Below, one piece after another: positions 17,858-25,074 of a DNA stretch of 64,000 nt. This stretch comes from Rubrivivax sp. A210. GTDB lineage: Bacteria; Pseudomonadota; Gammaproteobacteria; Burkholderiales; Burkholderiaceae_C. Within the stretch, counting starts at the first letter, position 1. Each line of letters begins with the position of its first letter. Where the stretch lies: the NCBI RefSeq assembly GCF_904426505.1, contig NZ_CAJGBN010000012.1, forward strand, positions 558,001 through 622,000. The letters run 5' to 3'. The position numbers and the translations under genes are program-made. The notes under the pieces were generated by a model. It saw only the letters and a list, made by a program, of their open reading frames with translations. It had not been told where the DNA came from and made no database searches.

Positions 17858-18216
17858 GGCCGCCCCAGCACGGTGGACAGGGTCAGCAGCGGGCGCCCGG
17901 CCTCGTCGCTGACCTGGGCGTCGACACGGCGGAAGTTGGGGTTGGGCGTGGGCCGCGTCACCAGCGTGCCGCGGTAGTTGCGGCCCAGTTGCTCGCAGGC
18001 GAAATCGGCGTCTCCGACGCCGGGGAAGGTGCGCGCCAGGCGCAGCCCGGTGAGCTGGTTGTCGGCGCACCACTGGGCCGCCACCACATCGGCCAGGCGC
18101 TCGGCGTTGTCCGACAGCGCTGCTGCAGCGCGCAAGCCGGCGCCCAGTGCGATGGCCACCACAGCCAGCGCCACCAGCACCTCGAGCAGCGTAAAGCCAC
18201 GCGCCGGCGGCTTCAT
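17854..18216 (-). CDS. gspI: Type II secretion minor pseudopilin GspI
   Basis: A 120-residue minor pseudopilin. The prepilin cleavage site is MKPPARG|FTLLEVLVALAVVAIA (Gly7, Glu12 at +5). ALSDNAERLADVVAAQWCADNQLTGLRL is the GspI signature helix containing W-C-A-D-N. It overlaps gspH and gspJ by 4 nt each. Confidence 0.94.
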   Translation of the reverse strand: MKPPARGFTLLEVLVALAVVAIALGAGLRAAAALSDNAERLADVVAAQWCADNQLTGLRLARTFPGVGDADFACEQLGRNYRGTLVTRPTPNPNFRRVDAQVSDEAGRPLLTLSTVLGRP

Positions 18217-18743
18217 GGCTGCGCCGCCCCCTCGACCATCACGAAAGGCCCGAGGCCGTCGCTGGCCAGTTCCAGCCGGCGCTCGCCCAGGCTCAGCACC
18301 ACGCGCTGCGGCGGCAGGATGGCCTCGGGGCCCAGCAACAGGCTCGCTCCACCCGCCACCTGGGCGGCTACGCGCGCATCCAGCCAGCGCGTGGGCATGG
18401 CCAGGGCTGCGGGCAGGCCGATGAAGCGAAAGTCGGACGGCGGCAGGTTCGAGTCGCTCATCGGCTCGGCCTCGCCGGCGCCCCGCGGCACCCAGCGCAC
18501 CGTCACGCCGCTGACGCGCGCCTCGGCGCGTGCCATCTCGAGCAGTGCGGACAGGCGCGCACCCTCTTCGTCGAGGCGACCGGCGTCGCCATCGGGCAGC
18601 GACATCGCGACCAGGCCCACCGAGACCGCGATGATGGCGATCACGATCAGCAGCTCGACCAGCGTAAAACCGGCCGCGCCGCGCCGCGGCGCCGCCGCGC
18701 CTGCGCCCTTGTCAGCGTTACTGCCAGGAGCCGATGTCGGCAT
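18213..18743 (-). CDS. gspH: Type II secretion minor pseudopilin GspH
   Basis: A minor pseudopilin with cleavage site GAAG|FTLVE (Gly25, Glu30 at +5 for the start used here) and the helix LLIVIAIIAVSVGLVAMSL. The ATG at 18743 gives 176 residues and overlaps the end of gspG by 26 nt. Two further in-frame ATGs upstream (18770, 18791) would lengthen the pre-helix leader and overlap gspG more. No ATG or GTG lies downstream between the gspG stop and the helix. The leader of about 25 residues is longer than usual. Confidence 0.88.
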   Translation of the reverse strand: MPTSAPGSNADKGAGAAAPRRGAAGFTLVELLIVIAIIAVSVGLVAMSLPDGDAGRLDEEGARLSALLEMARAEARVSGVTVRWVPRGAGEAEPMSDSNLPPSDFRFIGLPAALAMPTRWLDARVAAQVAGGASLLLGPEAILPPQRVVLSLGERRLELASDGLGPFVMVEGAAQP

Positions 18744-19173
18744 TCTTGTCTTCGCCGCCCGGCTGGCCATCGGCACCGAAGCTGAAGACATCGATCTCGC
18801 CGCGCACGCCCGGGTTCAGGTACTGATAGGGCCGGGTCCAGGGGTCGTTGGGCAGCTTGTCGAGATAGGGCTTCCAGTTCGGCGGCACTGGCGCCGCCGT
18901 GGGCTTGGCCACCAGGGCGTCCAGGCCCTGCTCGGAGCTGGGATAGCGCTGGTTGTCGAGCTTGTAGCGCTTGAGCGATTGCACCAGGGTGTTGATGTCG
19001 GTGCGCGCCGCAGTGGCGCGGGCATCGTCGAGGCTCGAGAAGAGGTTGGGCACGATGAGCGCGCCCAGCACGCCGATGATGACCAGCACCACCAGCAACT
19101 CGATCAGAGTGAAACCGCCCGCAGTGCGGGAGCGGCGGCGTGGCAGTGCGGCGGCGGGCATGTCAGGGGTCAT
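18718..19173 (-). CDS. gspG: Type II secretion major pseudopilin GspG
   Basis: The 151-residue main subunit of the pseudopilus. The leader ends RTAGG|FTLIELLVV (Gly20, Phe21, Glu25 at +5). The C-terminal calcium-binding loop is present in the GADGQPGGEDKNADIGSW phrase. WKPYLDKLPNDPWTRPYQYLNPG is the GspG signature. An alternative ATG lies four codons downstream (19161). It is the first gene of the minus-strand operon and is divergent from gspC, 52 bp away. Confidence 0.97.
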   Translation of the reverse strand: MTPDMPAAALPRRRSRTAGGFTLIELLVVLVIIGVLGALIVPNLFSSLDDARATAARTDINTLVQSLKRYKLDNQRYPSSEQGLDALVAKPTAAPVPPNWKPYLDKLPNDPWTRPYQYLNPGVRGEIDVFSFGADGQPGGEDKNADIGSWQ

Positions 19174-19213
19174 GGGCGGGCCGGGCGGGGCCGGCGCAGA
19201 TAGGTGGCTGCAT

Positions 19214-19219
19214 GATAAT
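19214..19219 (+). promoter_or_regulatory. -10 box for gspC, leaderless arrangement
   Basis: GATAAT ends 6 nt before the gspC ATG, so the expected start of transcription is the A of the start codon. The complementary strand reads ATTATCAT across the same bases, which could serve gspG in the other direction. Confidence 0.45.
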
Positions 19220-19225
19220 CGCCGC

Positions 19226-19870
19226 ATGACGGCACGCTGGATGAGCTTGGTGGTGTGGGCGCTGGCCGCGGCCAGCGCGCTGTTCTGGGGCTTGCGCCTC
19301 TTCGTCAAGGCGCCACAGGCTCCAGCCGCCACGCAGCTGGCCGAGCCCGGCGCCGGCCAGCGCGGCGATCTCACGCGGCTGCTCGGCATCGACCCGCCGC
19401 CGCCCCAGGTGGCCGACGACGGCGAGCCGGCAACCGATGCGCGCTTTGCCCTCATCGGTGTCGTCAGCCCGCGCTCGCCGCAGGCGGCGCGCGAAGGCCT
19501 GGCGCTGATCGCCGTCGACGGCAAGCCGCCGCGGGCCTACCGCATCGGCGCCGTGGTCGACGGCCAGAACGTGCTCAAGACCGTCAGCGCGCGTGGCGCC
19601 TCGCTGGGCCCGCGCGACGGCGCGGCGGCCATTGCGCTCGACCTCGCCCCGGTGGCGCCGGCCGCCACCGGCACCCTGCCCGCGGCGCCGGCCAACGGGG
19701 GCGCCGCCCCGCCACCGCGCCAGCGCGCCCTGCCGCAGCGCCTGCCAGTGCAGCAGCAGCCGCAGAACGCGGTGACCAATGCAGCCCAGGCCGTCGCACC
19801 CGTGGCGCTGCCGCAGGACGGCGGCGATCCGCCCCACCTGTCGCCGCAGGGCAGCGCCTCGATGCGCTGA
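19226..19870 (+). CDS. gspC: Type II secretion protein GspC-like (platform-secretin coupler)
   Basis: A 214-residue bitopic inner-membrane protein. The single membrane helix lies at about residues 7-24 (SLVVWALAAASALFWGLRL). A homology-region domain follows, with LTRLLGI near 48-54, FALIGVVSPRSPQAAREGLALIAVDGKPPRAYRIGAVV near 72-110 and VLKTVSARGASLG. That is the HR domain that binds the secretin N0. The C-terminus is Pro/Gln-rich and low in complexity, with no PDZ or coiled-coil domain. It is divergent from the rest of the gsp operon and converges on the next gene with only 2 bp between. Confidence 0.88.
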   Translation: MTARWMSLVVWALAAASALFWGLRLFVKAPQAPAATQLAEPGAGQRGDLTRLLGIDPPPPQVADDGEPATDARFALIGVVSPRSPQAAREGLALIAVDGKPPRAYRIGAVVDGQNVLKTVSARGASLGPRDGAAAIALDLAPVAPAATGTLPAAPANGGAAPPPRQRALPQRLPVQQQPQNAVTNAAQAVAPVALPQDGGDPPHLSPQGSASMR

Positions 19871-19872
19871 GC

Positions 19873-20988
19873 TCAGTAGAGCGCGTCGCCGAAGGGCGAG
19901 GGTTCCAGCGTCGGCGGTGCGAAGGGTTCGATGGCCTCGCTGGCCGCATCGGCCGCCACCGGCGTGTCGTCACCCAGGTTGGCCACCTCGGACAGCAGGG
20001 CCCCGGCGCTCTTGACCAGGGGCCAGACCAGGGTGGCGCCGGTGCCGTCGGTGCTGTCCATGCCCAGCTCGAGCAGGGCCGCGGACTGGAAGACATTGAG
20101 CGCCTGGTCCAGCCCGTGGTGGTTGTGGCTGCGGCAGAACAGGCAGTAGTCGGTCACCGGCTGGGCAATGCGGGACGCCACCAGCAGCGCGGCGCAGGCC
20201 GGCACGCCGTCGACGACGAGCAGGTGGCGCTTGCTGGCCGCCATCAGCATCACCCCGGCCATCACTGCAAGCTCGAAGCCTCCGAAAGCGGCCAGCACCT
20301 CGATGGGCTCGGCGACATGGCGGTGGCGCGTCTGCACCGCGCTGAGCAGGCCCAGCAGGTGGCCTTGCAACTCGGGCTCCATGTGCGGGCCGCTGACGAT
20401 GAAATCGCGCACCGGCCGGTCGCTCAGGCGCGACAGCACCAGGGCCGCACTCTCGTGCGAGCCGACGCCGACACCGGCCAGCAGCGTGACATTGCCGCGC
20501 AGCTTGTCGCCGATCTCCATGCCGGCGCGCATGCCGGCGTGGGCCTGCTCGAGCGTCATCGCCACCCCGGTGCGCGCATTGCGGGTGCCGTGGGCGATCT
20601 TGCGCATCATCAGGCGGTCGTTGGGCGGCAGGTTCTCGGCCATGCCGCAGTCAACCACCGTCAGGTCGATGTGCTGCGAGCGCGCAAAGGCCGTCACCGG
20701 CAGCTGCTGGGCCAACAGCATACGCACGGTGTCCACCGTGACGCGGCCACCCTGGCCCGGTGGCGGCTGGATGCCGTCCACCGCGATGCCGTGGTCAGCC
20801 GCGAACACCAGCAGCTGCGGCGCCTTCAGGCGCGGCTTGAGCGTGTTCTGCATCAGCCCCAGGCGGATGGCGAGCGGCTCGAGCTCGCCCAGGCTGCCGC
20901 CGACCTCGCTGCGGCGCATCAGCTTGTCGGCCAGCGCCTTTTCGAGCAGCGGGTTGGCGGTGGGCGAGACGAGTGAGCGGTTGGCCAT
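19873..20988 (-). CDS. CobT-family phosphoribosyltransferase homologue with altered active site
   Basis: A 371-residue protein of the nicotinate-nucleotide:dimethylbenzimidazole phosphoribosyltransferase fold. Family landmarks are VFAADHGIAVDG (61-72), VVDCGMAENL (111-120), the HGTRNARTGVAM segment (133-144), AFGGFELAVMAG (234-245) and the VVDGVPACAALL segment (258-269). However, the usual GEMGIGNTT loop reads AGVGVGSHE (171-179), so the conserved Glu and Asn-Thr-Thr are lost. The usual LRLGEGTGAAL loop reads MDSTDGTGATL (310-320), with Asp314 at the catalytic Glu position. No other cobamide genes are nearby. It may be a paralogue acting on another base, or inactive. The gene symbol cobT is withheld for that reason. 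Confidence 0.75.
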   Translation of the reverse strand: MANRSLVSPTANPLLEKALADKLMRRSEVGGSLGELEPLAIRLGLMQNTLKPRLKAPQLLVFAADHGIAVDGIQPPPGQGGRVTVDTVRMLLAQQLPVTAFARSQHIDLTVVDCGMAENLPPNDRLMMRKIAHGTRNARTGVAMTLEQAHAGMRAGMEIGDKLRGNVTLLAGVGVGSHESAALVLSRLSDRPVRDFIVSGPHMEPELQGHLLGLLSAVQTRHRHVAEPIEVLAAFGGFELAVMAGVMLMAASKRHLLVVDGVPACAALLVASRIAQPVTDYCLFCRSHNHHGLDQALNVFQSAALLELGMDSTDGTGATLVWPLVKSAGALLSEVANLGDDTPVAADAASEAIEPFAPPTLEPSPFGDALY

Positions 20989-21012
20989 GCGCAGAAGTCT
21001 AGCGAAGCCCCG

Positions 21013-22608
21013 TCAACGCAGGAACAGCGCGTACACCGGGTTGTGCGTCTCTTCGACGAACGGGTAGGCCAGACCGTGCAGAAAGGCGTCGAACTCGGCC
21101 TCGTCGCCGGCCGGCACCTGGATTCCGACCAGGATGCGGCCGTAGTCGGCGCCCTGGTTGCGGTAGTGGAAGAGGCTGATGTTCCAGCCCGGGTGCAGCG
21201 CCGCCAAAAAGCGCATCAGCGCGCCCGGCCGCTCGGGAAACTCGAAGCGGAACAGGCGCTCGTCGCGCGCCAGCTCGCTGCGCCCACCCACCATGTGGCG
21301 AACATGCTCCTTGGCCAGTTCGTCGTCGGTGAGGTTGACGTTGGCGAAGCCCTGCTTGACGAAGAGGCGCTCGATGCGCTCGGCCTCGTCGCGGCGCTGG
21401 ATGGCCAGGCCAACGAAGACATGGGCCTGGCGCTGGTCGGAGATGCGGTAGTTGAATTCGGTCACCGAGCGCGGGCCTATGGTCTCGCAGAAGCGCTTGA
21501 AGGAGCCGCGTTCCTCGGGGATGGTGACCGCGAACAAGGCTTCGCGCTGCTCGCCGAACTCGGCCCGCTCGGCGACGAAGCGCAGGCGGTCGAAGTTCAT
21601 GTTGGCGCCGCAGGTGATGGCGACGAAGGTCTGGCCCTTGAGCCTGTGCGTGGCCACGTACTGCTTGATGGCCGCCACGCCCAGGGCGCCCGCGGGCTCC
21701 AGAATGCTGCGCGTGTCCTGGAACACATCCTTGATGGCGGCGCAGACGGCGTCGGTGTCGACCACCACGTAGTCGTCGACCAGCGTGCGCGCGATGCGGA
21801 AGGTCTCCTCGCCCACCAGCTTGACGGCCGTGCCGTCCGAGAACAGGCCGACATCGGCCAGCGTCACGCGCTTGCCGGCCGTCACCGAGCGCCGCATGGC
21901 GTCTGAATCGGCGGTCTGCACGCCGATCACGCGCACCTCGGGCCGCACGGCCTTGATGTAGGCCGCCACGCCCGAAATCAGGCCGCCGCCGCCGATGGCG
22001 ACGAACACCGCGTCGATGGGCCCCTGGTGCTGGCGCAGGATCTCCATCGCCACCGTACCCTGGCCGGCGATCACGTCGGGGTCGTCGAAGGGGTGAACGA
22101 AGGTCAGGCCCTGGTCCTGCTGCAGCTGCACCGCATGGGCGTAGGCGTCGGAATAGCTGTCGCCCTGCAGCACAACCTCGCCGCCCAGGGCCTGCACGGC
22201 ATCGATCTTCAGCCGCGGCGTCGTCACCGGCATCACGATGACGGCGCGGCAGCCCAGGCGCTTGGCCGACAGCGCCACGCCCTGGGCATGGTTGCCGGCC
22301 GAGGCGCAGATGACGCCACGCGCCAGTGCCTCGGGCGCCAGCTTGACCATCTTGTTGTAGGCGCCGCGCAGCTTGAAGCTGAACACCGGCTGCTGGTCCT
22401 CGCGCTTGAGCAGCACATGGTTGCCAATGCGCCGCGACAGGATGCGCGCCGGCTCGAGCGCGGTCTCGCGCGCCACGTCGTAGACGCGCGCCGTGAGGAT
22501 GCGCTTGAGATAGTCGGCCGCAATGCGCTGGCCCTTGGGCGCCACGGGCTGGGCAGGGGCTTGCGTCGGGGTCGTGGGGGTGCGGGTTCGGGTTGTGCCG
22601 GCGGCCAT
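21013..22608 (-). CDS. ilvA: Threonine ammonia-lyase (biosynthetic)
   Basis: A 531-residue PLP enzyme that deaminates threonine to 2-oxobutyrate, the entry to isoleucine synthesis. The PLP lysine is Lys79 in SFKLRGAYN; GGGGLISG binds the phosphate. Two C-terminal ACT-like regulatory domains follow residue about 345 (LFAVTIPEERGSFKRFCE and LFRFEFPERPGALMRFL), as in isoleucine-inhibited, valine-activated enzymes. The ATG chosen gives MAAGTTRTRT; a start further upstream would add a non-conserved extension. A -10-like TATCAT lies 36-41 nt before the start on this strand. A strong terminator hairpin lies about 70 nt upstream (see the ncRNA entry). Confidence 0.96.
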   Translation of the reverse strand: MAAGTTRTRTPTTPTQAPAQPVAPKGQRIAADYLKRILTARVYDVARETALEPARILSRRIGNHVLLKREDQQPVFSFKLRGAYNKMVKLAPEALARGVICASAGNHAQGVALSAKRLGCRAVIVMPVTTPRLKIDAVQALGGEVVLQGDSYSDAYAHAVQLQQDQGLTFVHPFDDPDVIAGQGTVAMEILRQHQGPIDAVFVAIGGGGLISGVAAYIKAVRPEVRVIGVQTADSDAMRRSVTAGKRVTLADVGLFSDGTAVKLVGEETFRIARTLVDDYVVVDTDAVCAAIKDVFQDTRSILEPAGALGVAAIKQYVATHRLKGQTFVAITCGANMNFDRLRFVAERAEFGEQREALFAVTIPEERGSFKRFCETIGPRSVTEFNYRISDQRQAHVFVGLAIQRRDEAERIERLFVKQGFANVNLTDDELAKEHVRHMVGGRSELARDERLFRFEFPERPGALMRFLAALHPGWNISLFHYRNQGADYGRILVGIQVPAGDEAEFDAFLHGLAYPFVEETHNPVYALFLR

Positions 22609-22675
22609 CGTTGCGCTTTTCTGGGGCCCGTCAGGGGCGGCGGATGATACGGCGGCGCGCGCCGGGCAGCCGCCC

Positions 22676-22778
22676 AAGAAAAGAGCCCGGGGCCTTTGCA
22701 GGCTCCGGGCTTAATCCACCATTGAAGGAGGTGGAGGAGACAATCGGCGGGTGTCCGGCACTGCAGCCTCGACACCCT
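22676..22778 (-). ncRNA. Candidate trans-acting small RNA with CU-rich anti-Shine-Dalgarno segments
   Basis: On the minus strand a promoter (see the next entry) would start an RNA near 22778, and a strong intrinsic terminator would end it near 22676. Hairpin 1 pairs GGGUGUC (22777-22771) with GACACCC (22755-22749), closed inside by GGC/GCC. The single-stranded UUGUCUCCU follows (22743-22735). Hairpin 2 pairs CCACC (22734-22730) with GGUGG (22720-22716) and exposes the loop UCCUUCAAU. The terminator pairs GCCCGG-GCC with GGC-CCGGGC and ends UCUUUUCUU. Two exposed CU-rich patches complementary to Shine-Dalgarno sequence are typical of Hfq-type regulators. The alternative is an ilvA leader attenuator. 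The 302-bp ilvA-osmC gap contains nothing else convincing. Confidence 0.6.
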
Positions 22779-22785
22779 GGCGGCC

Positions 22786-22813
22786 AGTCTAACACCGCTA
22801 TGCTGCAGTGCAA
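22786..22813 (-). promoter_or_regulatory. Promoter for the candidate small RNA
   Basis: On the minus strand TTGCAC (22813-22808) and TAGACT (22791-22786) are separated by 16 bp. Both elements match the sigma-70 consensus at four or more positions, making this one of the better promoters in the window. The predicted start is near 22778, exactly at the base of the first hairpin of the candidate RNA. Confidence 0.5.
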
Positions 22814-22910
22814 TATCCATTGCCGTGACGAATATAGAGAGAAGAGTCGATTTCTCACCCTGCCCCCGGCGCGCCGGCGCCGCCACACCCCCGAAAGAAG
22901 CACTGAAGCC

Positions 22911-23333
22911 ATGGAATGCACGATCAACTGGATGCCCGCCACCGGCATGGGCTTTGTCGCCGAGACCGGCAGTGGCCACTTCCTCACCATGGACGGCGCG
23001 CCCGACGGCGGTGGCCGCAACCTGGCGCCGCGGCCGATGGAAACCGTGCTCGCAGGCACCGGCGGCTGCACCGCCTACGACGTGGTGCTGATCCTCAAGC
23101 GCGGCCGCCACGATGTGCGCGGATGCCAGGTCAAGGTCGAGGCCGATCGTGCCGAGACCGACCCCAAGGTCTTCACGCGCATCCGCATGCATTTCACGGT
23201 CAGCGGGCGCAATCTGCCGACCGCCGCGGTGGAGCGCGCCATCGCGCTGTCGCACGAGCGCTACTGTTCGGCCAGCATCATGCTCGGCAAGACGGCCGAG
23301 ATCACGACCAGTTTCGAGCTCGTCGAGGCCTGA
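22911..23333 (+). CDS. OsmC/YhfA family protein
   Basis: A 140-residue OsmC-fold protein. The family reduces organic hydroperoxides with two cysteines. Here GTGGCTAYDVVLILKRGRHDV holds the first Cys and ALSHERYCSASIML the second, both in the expected positions of the YhfA/OsmC-like branch. The dimeric fold is suggested by the N-terminal strand WMPATGMGFVAETGSGHFLTMDG. It is divergent from ilvA and convergent with panB (30-bp gap). A TATAGA -10-like hexamer lies about 73 nt upstream. Peroxidase activity is inferred. Confidence 0.9.
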   Translation: MECTINWMPATGMGFVAETGSGHFLTMDGAPDGGGRNLAPRPMETVLAGTGGCTAYDVVLILKRGRHDVRGCQVKVEADRAETDPKVFTRIRMHFTVSGRNLPTAAVERAIALSHERYCSASIMLGKTAEITTSFELVEA

Positions 23334-23363
23334 CGCCGGGCGCCACGAAGCCGCCGGCGCGCC

Positions 23364-24224
23364 TCAGTAGCCGTGCAGCGCCTCGTCCGGGAAGCGCCCG
23401 GCCTTGACGTCGACGACGTAGCGGCGCAACGCCTCGGCCACGCCCAGCGTGGCACCGCCAGCGTCGGGGTCGCGGGTGAAATCGCGCACGAAGCGCGGCC
23501 GGCGGCCCGTGGTCAGGCCCAGCAGATCGTGCAGCACCAGCACCTGGCCGGCCGTGCCGGCGCCGGCTCCTATGCCTATGGTCATCATGGCTGGGTGGGC
23601 CAGCGTGATCTCGCGCGCCAGCGCCGAGGGCACGAGTTCCAGCACCAGCATGGCCGCGCCGGCCGCGGCCATGGCCGCGGCATCGGCGCGCAGCAATGCC
23701 GCCGCCGCGTCGTCGCGCCCCTGGACGCGAAACCCGCCCAGCGCATGCACACGCTGCGGCGTCAGGCCCAGGTGGGCACAGACGGGGATGCCGCGGTCGA
23801 CCAGAAAGCGCACCGTGGCCACCATCTCGCCGCCGCCCTCGAGCTTGACCATTTGCGCGCCAGTGCGCATCAGCTGGGCCGCGGCCTCGAAGGCCTGGCG
23901 CGGGTCGGCCTCGTAGCTGCCGAAGGGCATGTCGGCCACCAGCCAGCCCGTGGGGCGCGCACGCGCCACGCAGGCCGTGTGATAGGCCATGTGCTCCAGC
24001 GCCACCGGCAGCGTGCTGCTCAAGCCCTGGATGACATTGCCGAGCGAATCGCCGACCAGCAGCACATCGACCCCGGCTTCATCCAGCAGGCGCGTGAAGG
24101 TGGCGTCGTAGCAGGTGAGCGCGACGATCTTCTCGCCGCGCCGCGCCATCTCGTGCAGGCGCACGAGGTTCAGCGCGGGGCGCGCAGTCGCTGCGGCGGC
24201 GGGCTCGCTGGGATGGACGCTCAT
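23364..24224 (-). CDS. panB: 3-methyl-2-oxobutanoate hydroxymethyltransferase
   Basis: The 286-residue decameric TIM-barrel enzyme that makes ketopantoate for coenzyme A. The signatures LTCYDATFTRLLDEAGVDVLLVGDSLGNV (Mg-binding Asp) and MPFGSY are present, as are KLEGGGEM (catalytic Glu nearby) and HLGLTPQRVHALGGF. FVRDF near the end matches the family. Residues 1-18 are a low-complexity Ala-rich extension. It lies downstream of coq7 in the same direction with a 4-bp gap. panC is not in the window. Confidence 0.96.
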   Translation of the reverse strand: MSVHPSEPAAAATARPALNLVRLHEMARRGEKIVALTCYDATFTRLLDEAGVDVLLVGDSLGNVIQGLSSTLPVALEHMAYHTACVARARPTGWLVADMPFGSYEADPRQAFEAAAQLMRTGAQMVKLEGGGEMVATVRFLVDRGIPVCAHLGLTPQRVHALGGFRVQGRDDAAAALLRADAAAMAAAGAAMLVLELVPSALAREITLAHPAMMTIGIGAGAGTAGQVLVLHDLLGLTTGRRPRFVRDFTRDPDAGGATLGVAEALRRYVVDVKAGRFPDEALHGY

Positions 24225-24228
24225 GGCT

Positions 24229-24858
24229 TCAGATCCGGTGGGCGGTGGTGGTCATTACCTTGGCCGCCGCGCGCATCAGCCAGCGCACCGGCTGCGGCAG
24301 TTCGCGTGCGCCGGCTGCCAGCGCGTTGTCGGCGTGGCGGGCCTCGTCCTGCTTCATCACCTCGACGATGGCGCGCGAGCGCGCGTCTCCGGCGGGCAGG
24401 CGTTCCATGTGGCTGGCCAGGTGCTGCTCGACCTGGCGCTCGGTCTCGACGACGAAGCCCAGGCTGACGCGGTCGCCCAGGCGTCCGGCAAGCAGGCCAA
24501 TGCCGAAGGCGCCGGCATACCACAGCGGGTTGAGCCAGCTCGTGCGGTCATCAAGTTCCGCCAGACGCTGCTGCGTCCAGCCCAGGTGGTCGCCCTCTTC
24601 GCGCGCCGCCACCTCCATCTGGCGCCTCAAATCCTCGCTGCGGGCGGTCAGCGCCTGGGCCTGGTAGAGGGCCTGGGCGCAGACCTCGCCGACGTGATTG
24701 ACGCGCATGAGCGCGCCGGCAAGGCGCTTTTCCTCGGGCGCCAGCGACTCCTCGGCGGCCGGGCCGGCGGGGTTGGGGCGGCCCGCATGCACCGCGCCGG
24801 CCACCGTGCGCAAGGCGTTGTCCACACTGATGATCAGACGGTCTGCAAGCATGCTCAT
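24229..24858 (-). CDS. coq7: Ubiquinone biosynthesis hydroxylase Coq7
   Basis: A 209-residue di-iron monooxygenase that hydroxylates 3-demethoxyubiquinone; membrane-associated. The carboxylate/His iron ligands are in [33 protein letters not shown] and [13 protein letters not shown], the full ExxH sets of the family. The start is set at the ATG placed 6 nt after a TATTCT -10 box; another ATG follows two codons later (24852). Many bacteria use UbiF instead; Coq7 is usual in Burkholderiales. Confidence 0.94.
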   Translation of the reverse strand: MSMLADRLIISVDNALRTVAGAVHAGRPNPAGPAAEESLAPEEKRLAGALMRVNHVGEVCAQALYQAQALTARSEDLRRQMEVAAREEGDHLGWTQQRLAELDDRTSWLNPLWYAGAFGIGLLAGRLGDRVSLGFVVETERQVEQHLASHMERLPAGDARSRAIVEVMKQDEARHADNALAAGARELPQPVRWLMRAAAKVMTTTAHRI

Positions 24859-24864
24859 CGCGCC

Positions 24865-24870
24865 AGAATA
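24865..24870 (-). promoter_or_regulatory. -10 box for coq7, leaderless arrangement
   Basis: On the minus strand TATTCT (five of six to consensus) is followed by GGCGCG and then the coq7 ATG. The expected transcription start coincides with the A of the start codon. There is no ribosome site. Confidence 0.5.
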
Positions 24871-25060
24871 CTGCAAAGGCCGCCGCCCCTAACGCGACCG
24901 TGTCACGTTGTTACGGGACAACAGATGGCATGCATTTGCGCGCCAATCCTTGGCAATGCGAGGAGGGGTCTGGTGCAATACGCCCAACTTCCGCTGAGGA
25001 GGTTGGCCTGATCTGCCCCTCGCCGGGTGGCCTCCCCGATCGGGACCTCTTGTTCAACCT

Positions 25061-25066
25061 AGGAGA
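25061..25066 (+). promoter_or_regulatory. Ribosome site of porin 1
   Basis: AGGAGA, eight bases before the porin ATG, is one of the strongest Shine-Dalgarno matches in the window, in line with a very highly expressed outer-membrane protein. The 216 bp upstream have short inverted repeats, such as TTGT..ACAA near 24907-24921, but no clear -35/-10 pair. Confidence 0.6.
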
Positions 25067-25074
25067 TAGTTGCA

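Noticed and set aside
19864..19884. Short inverted repeat at the gspC/CobT-like convergence
   Set aside because: Only a 5-bp stem with no T-tract; too weak to call a terminator.
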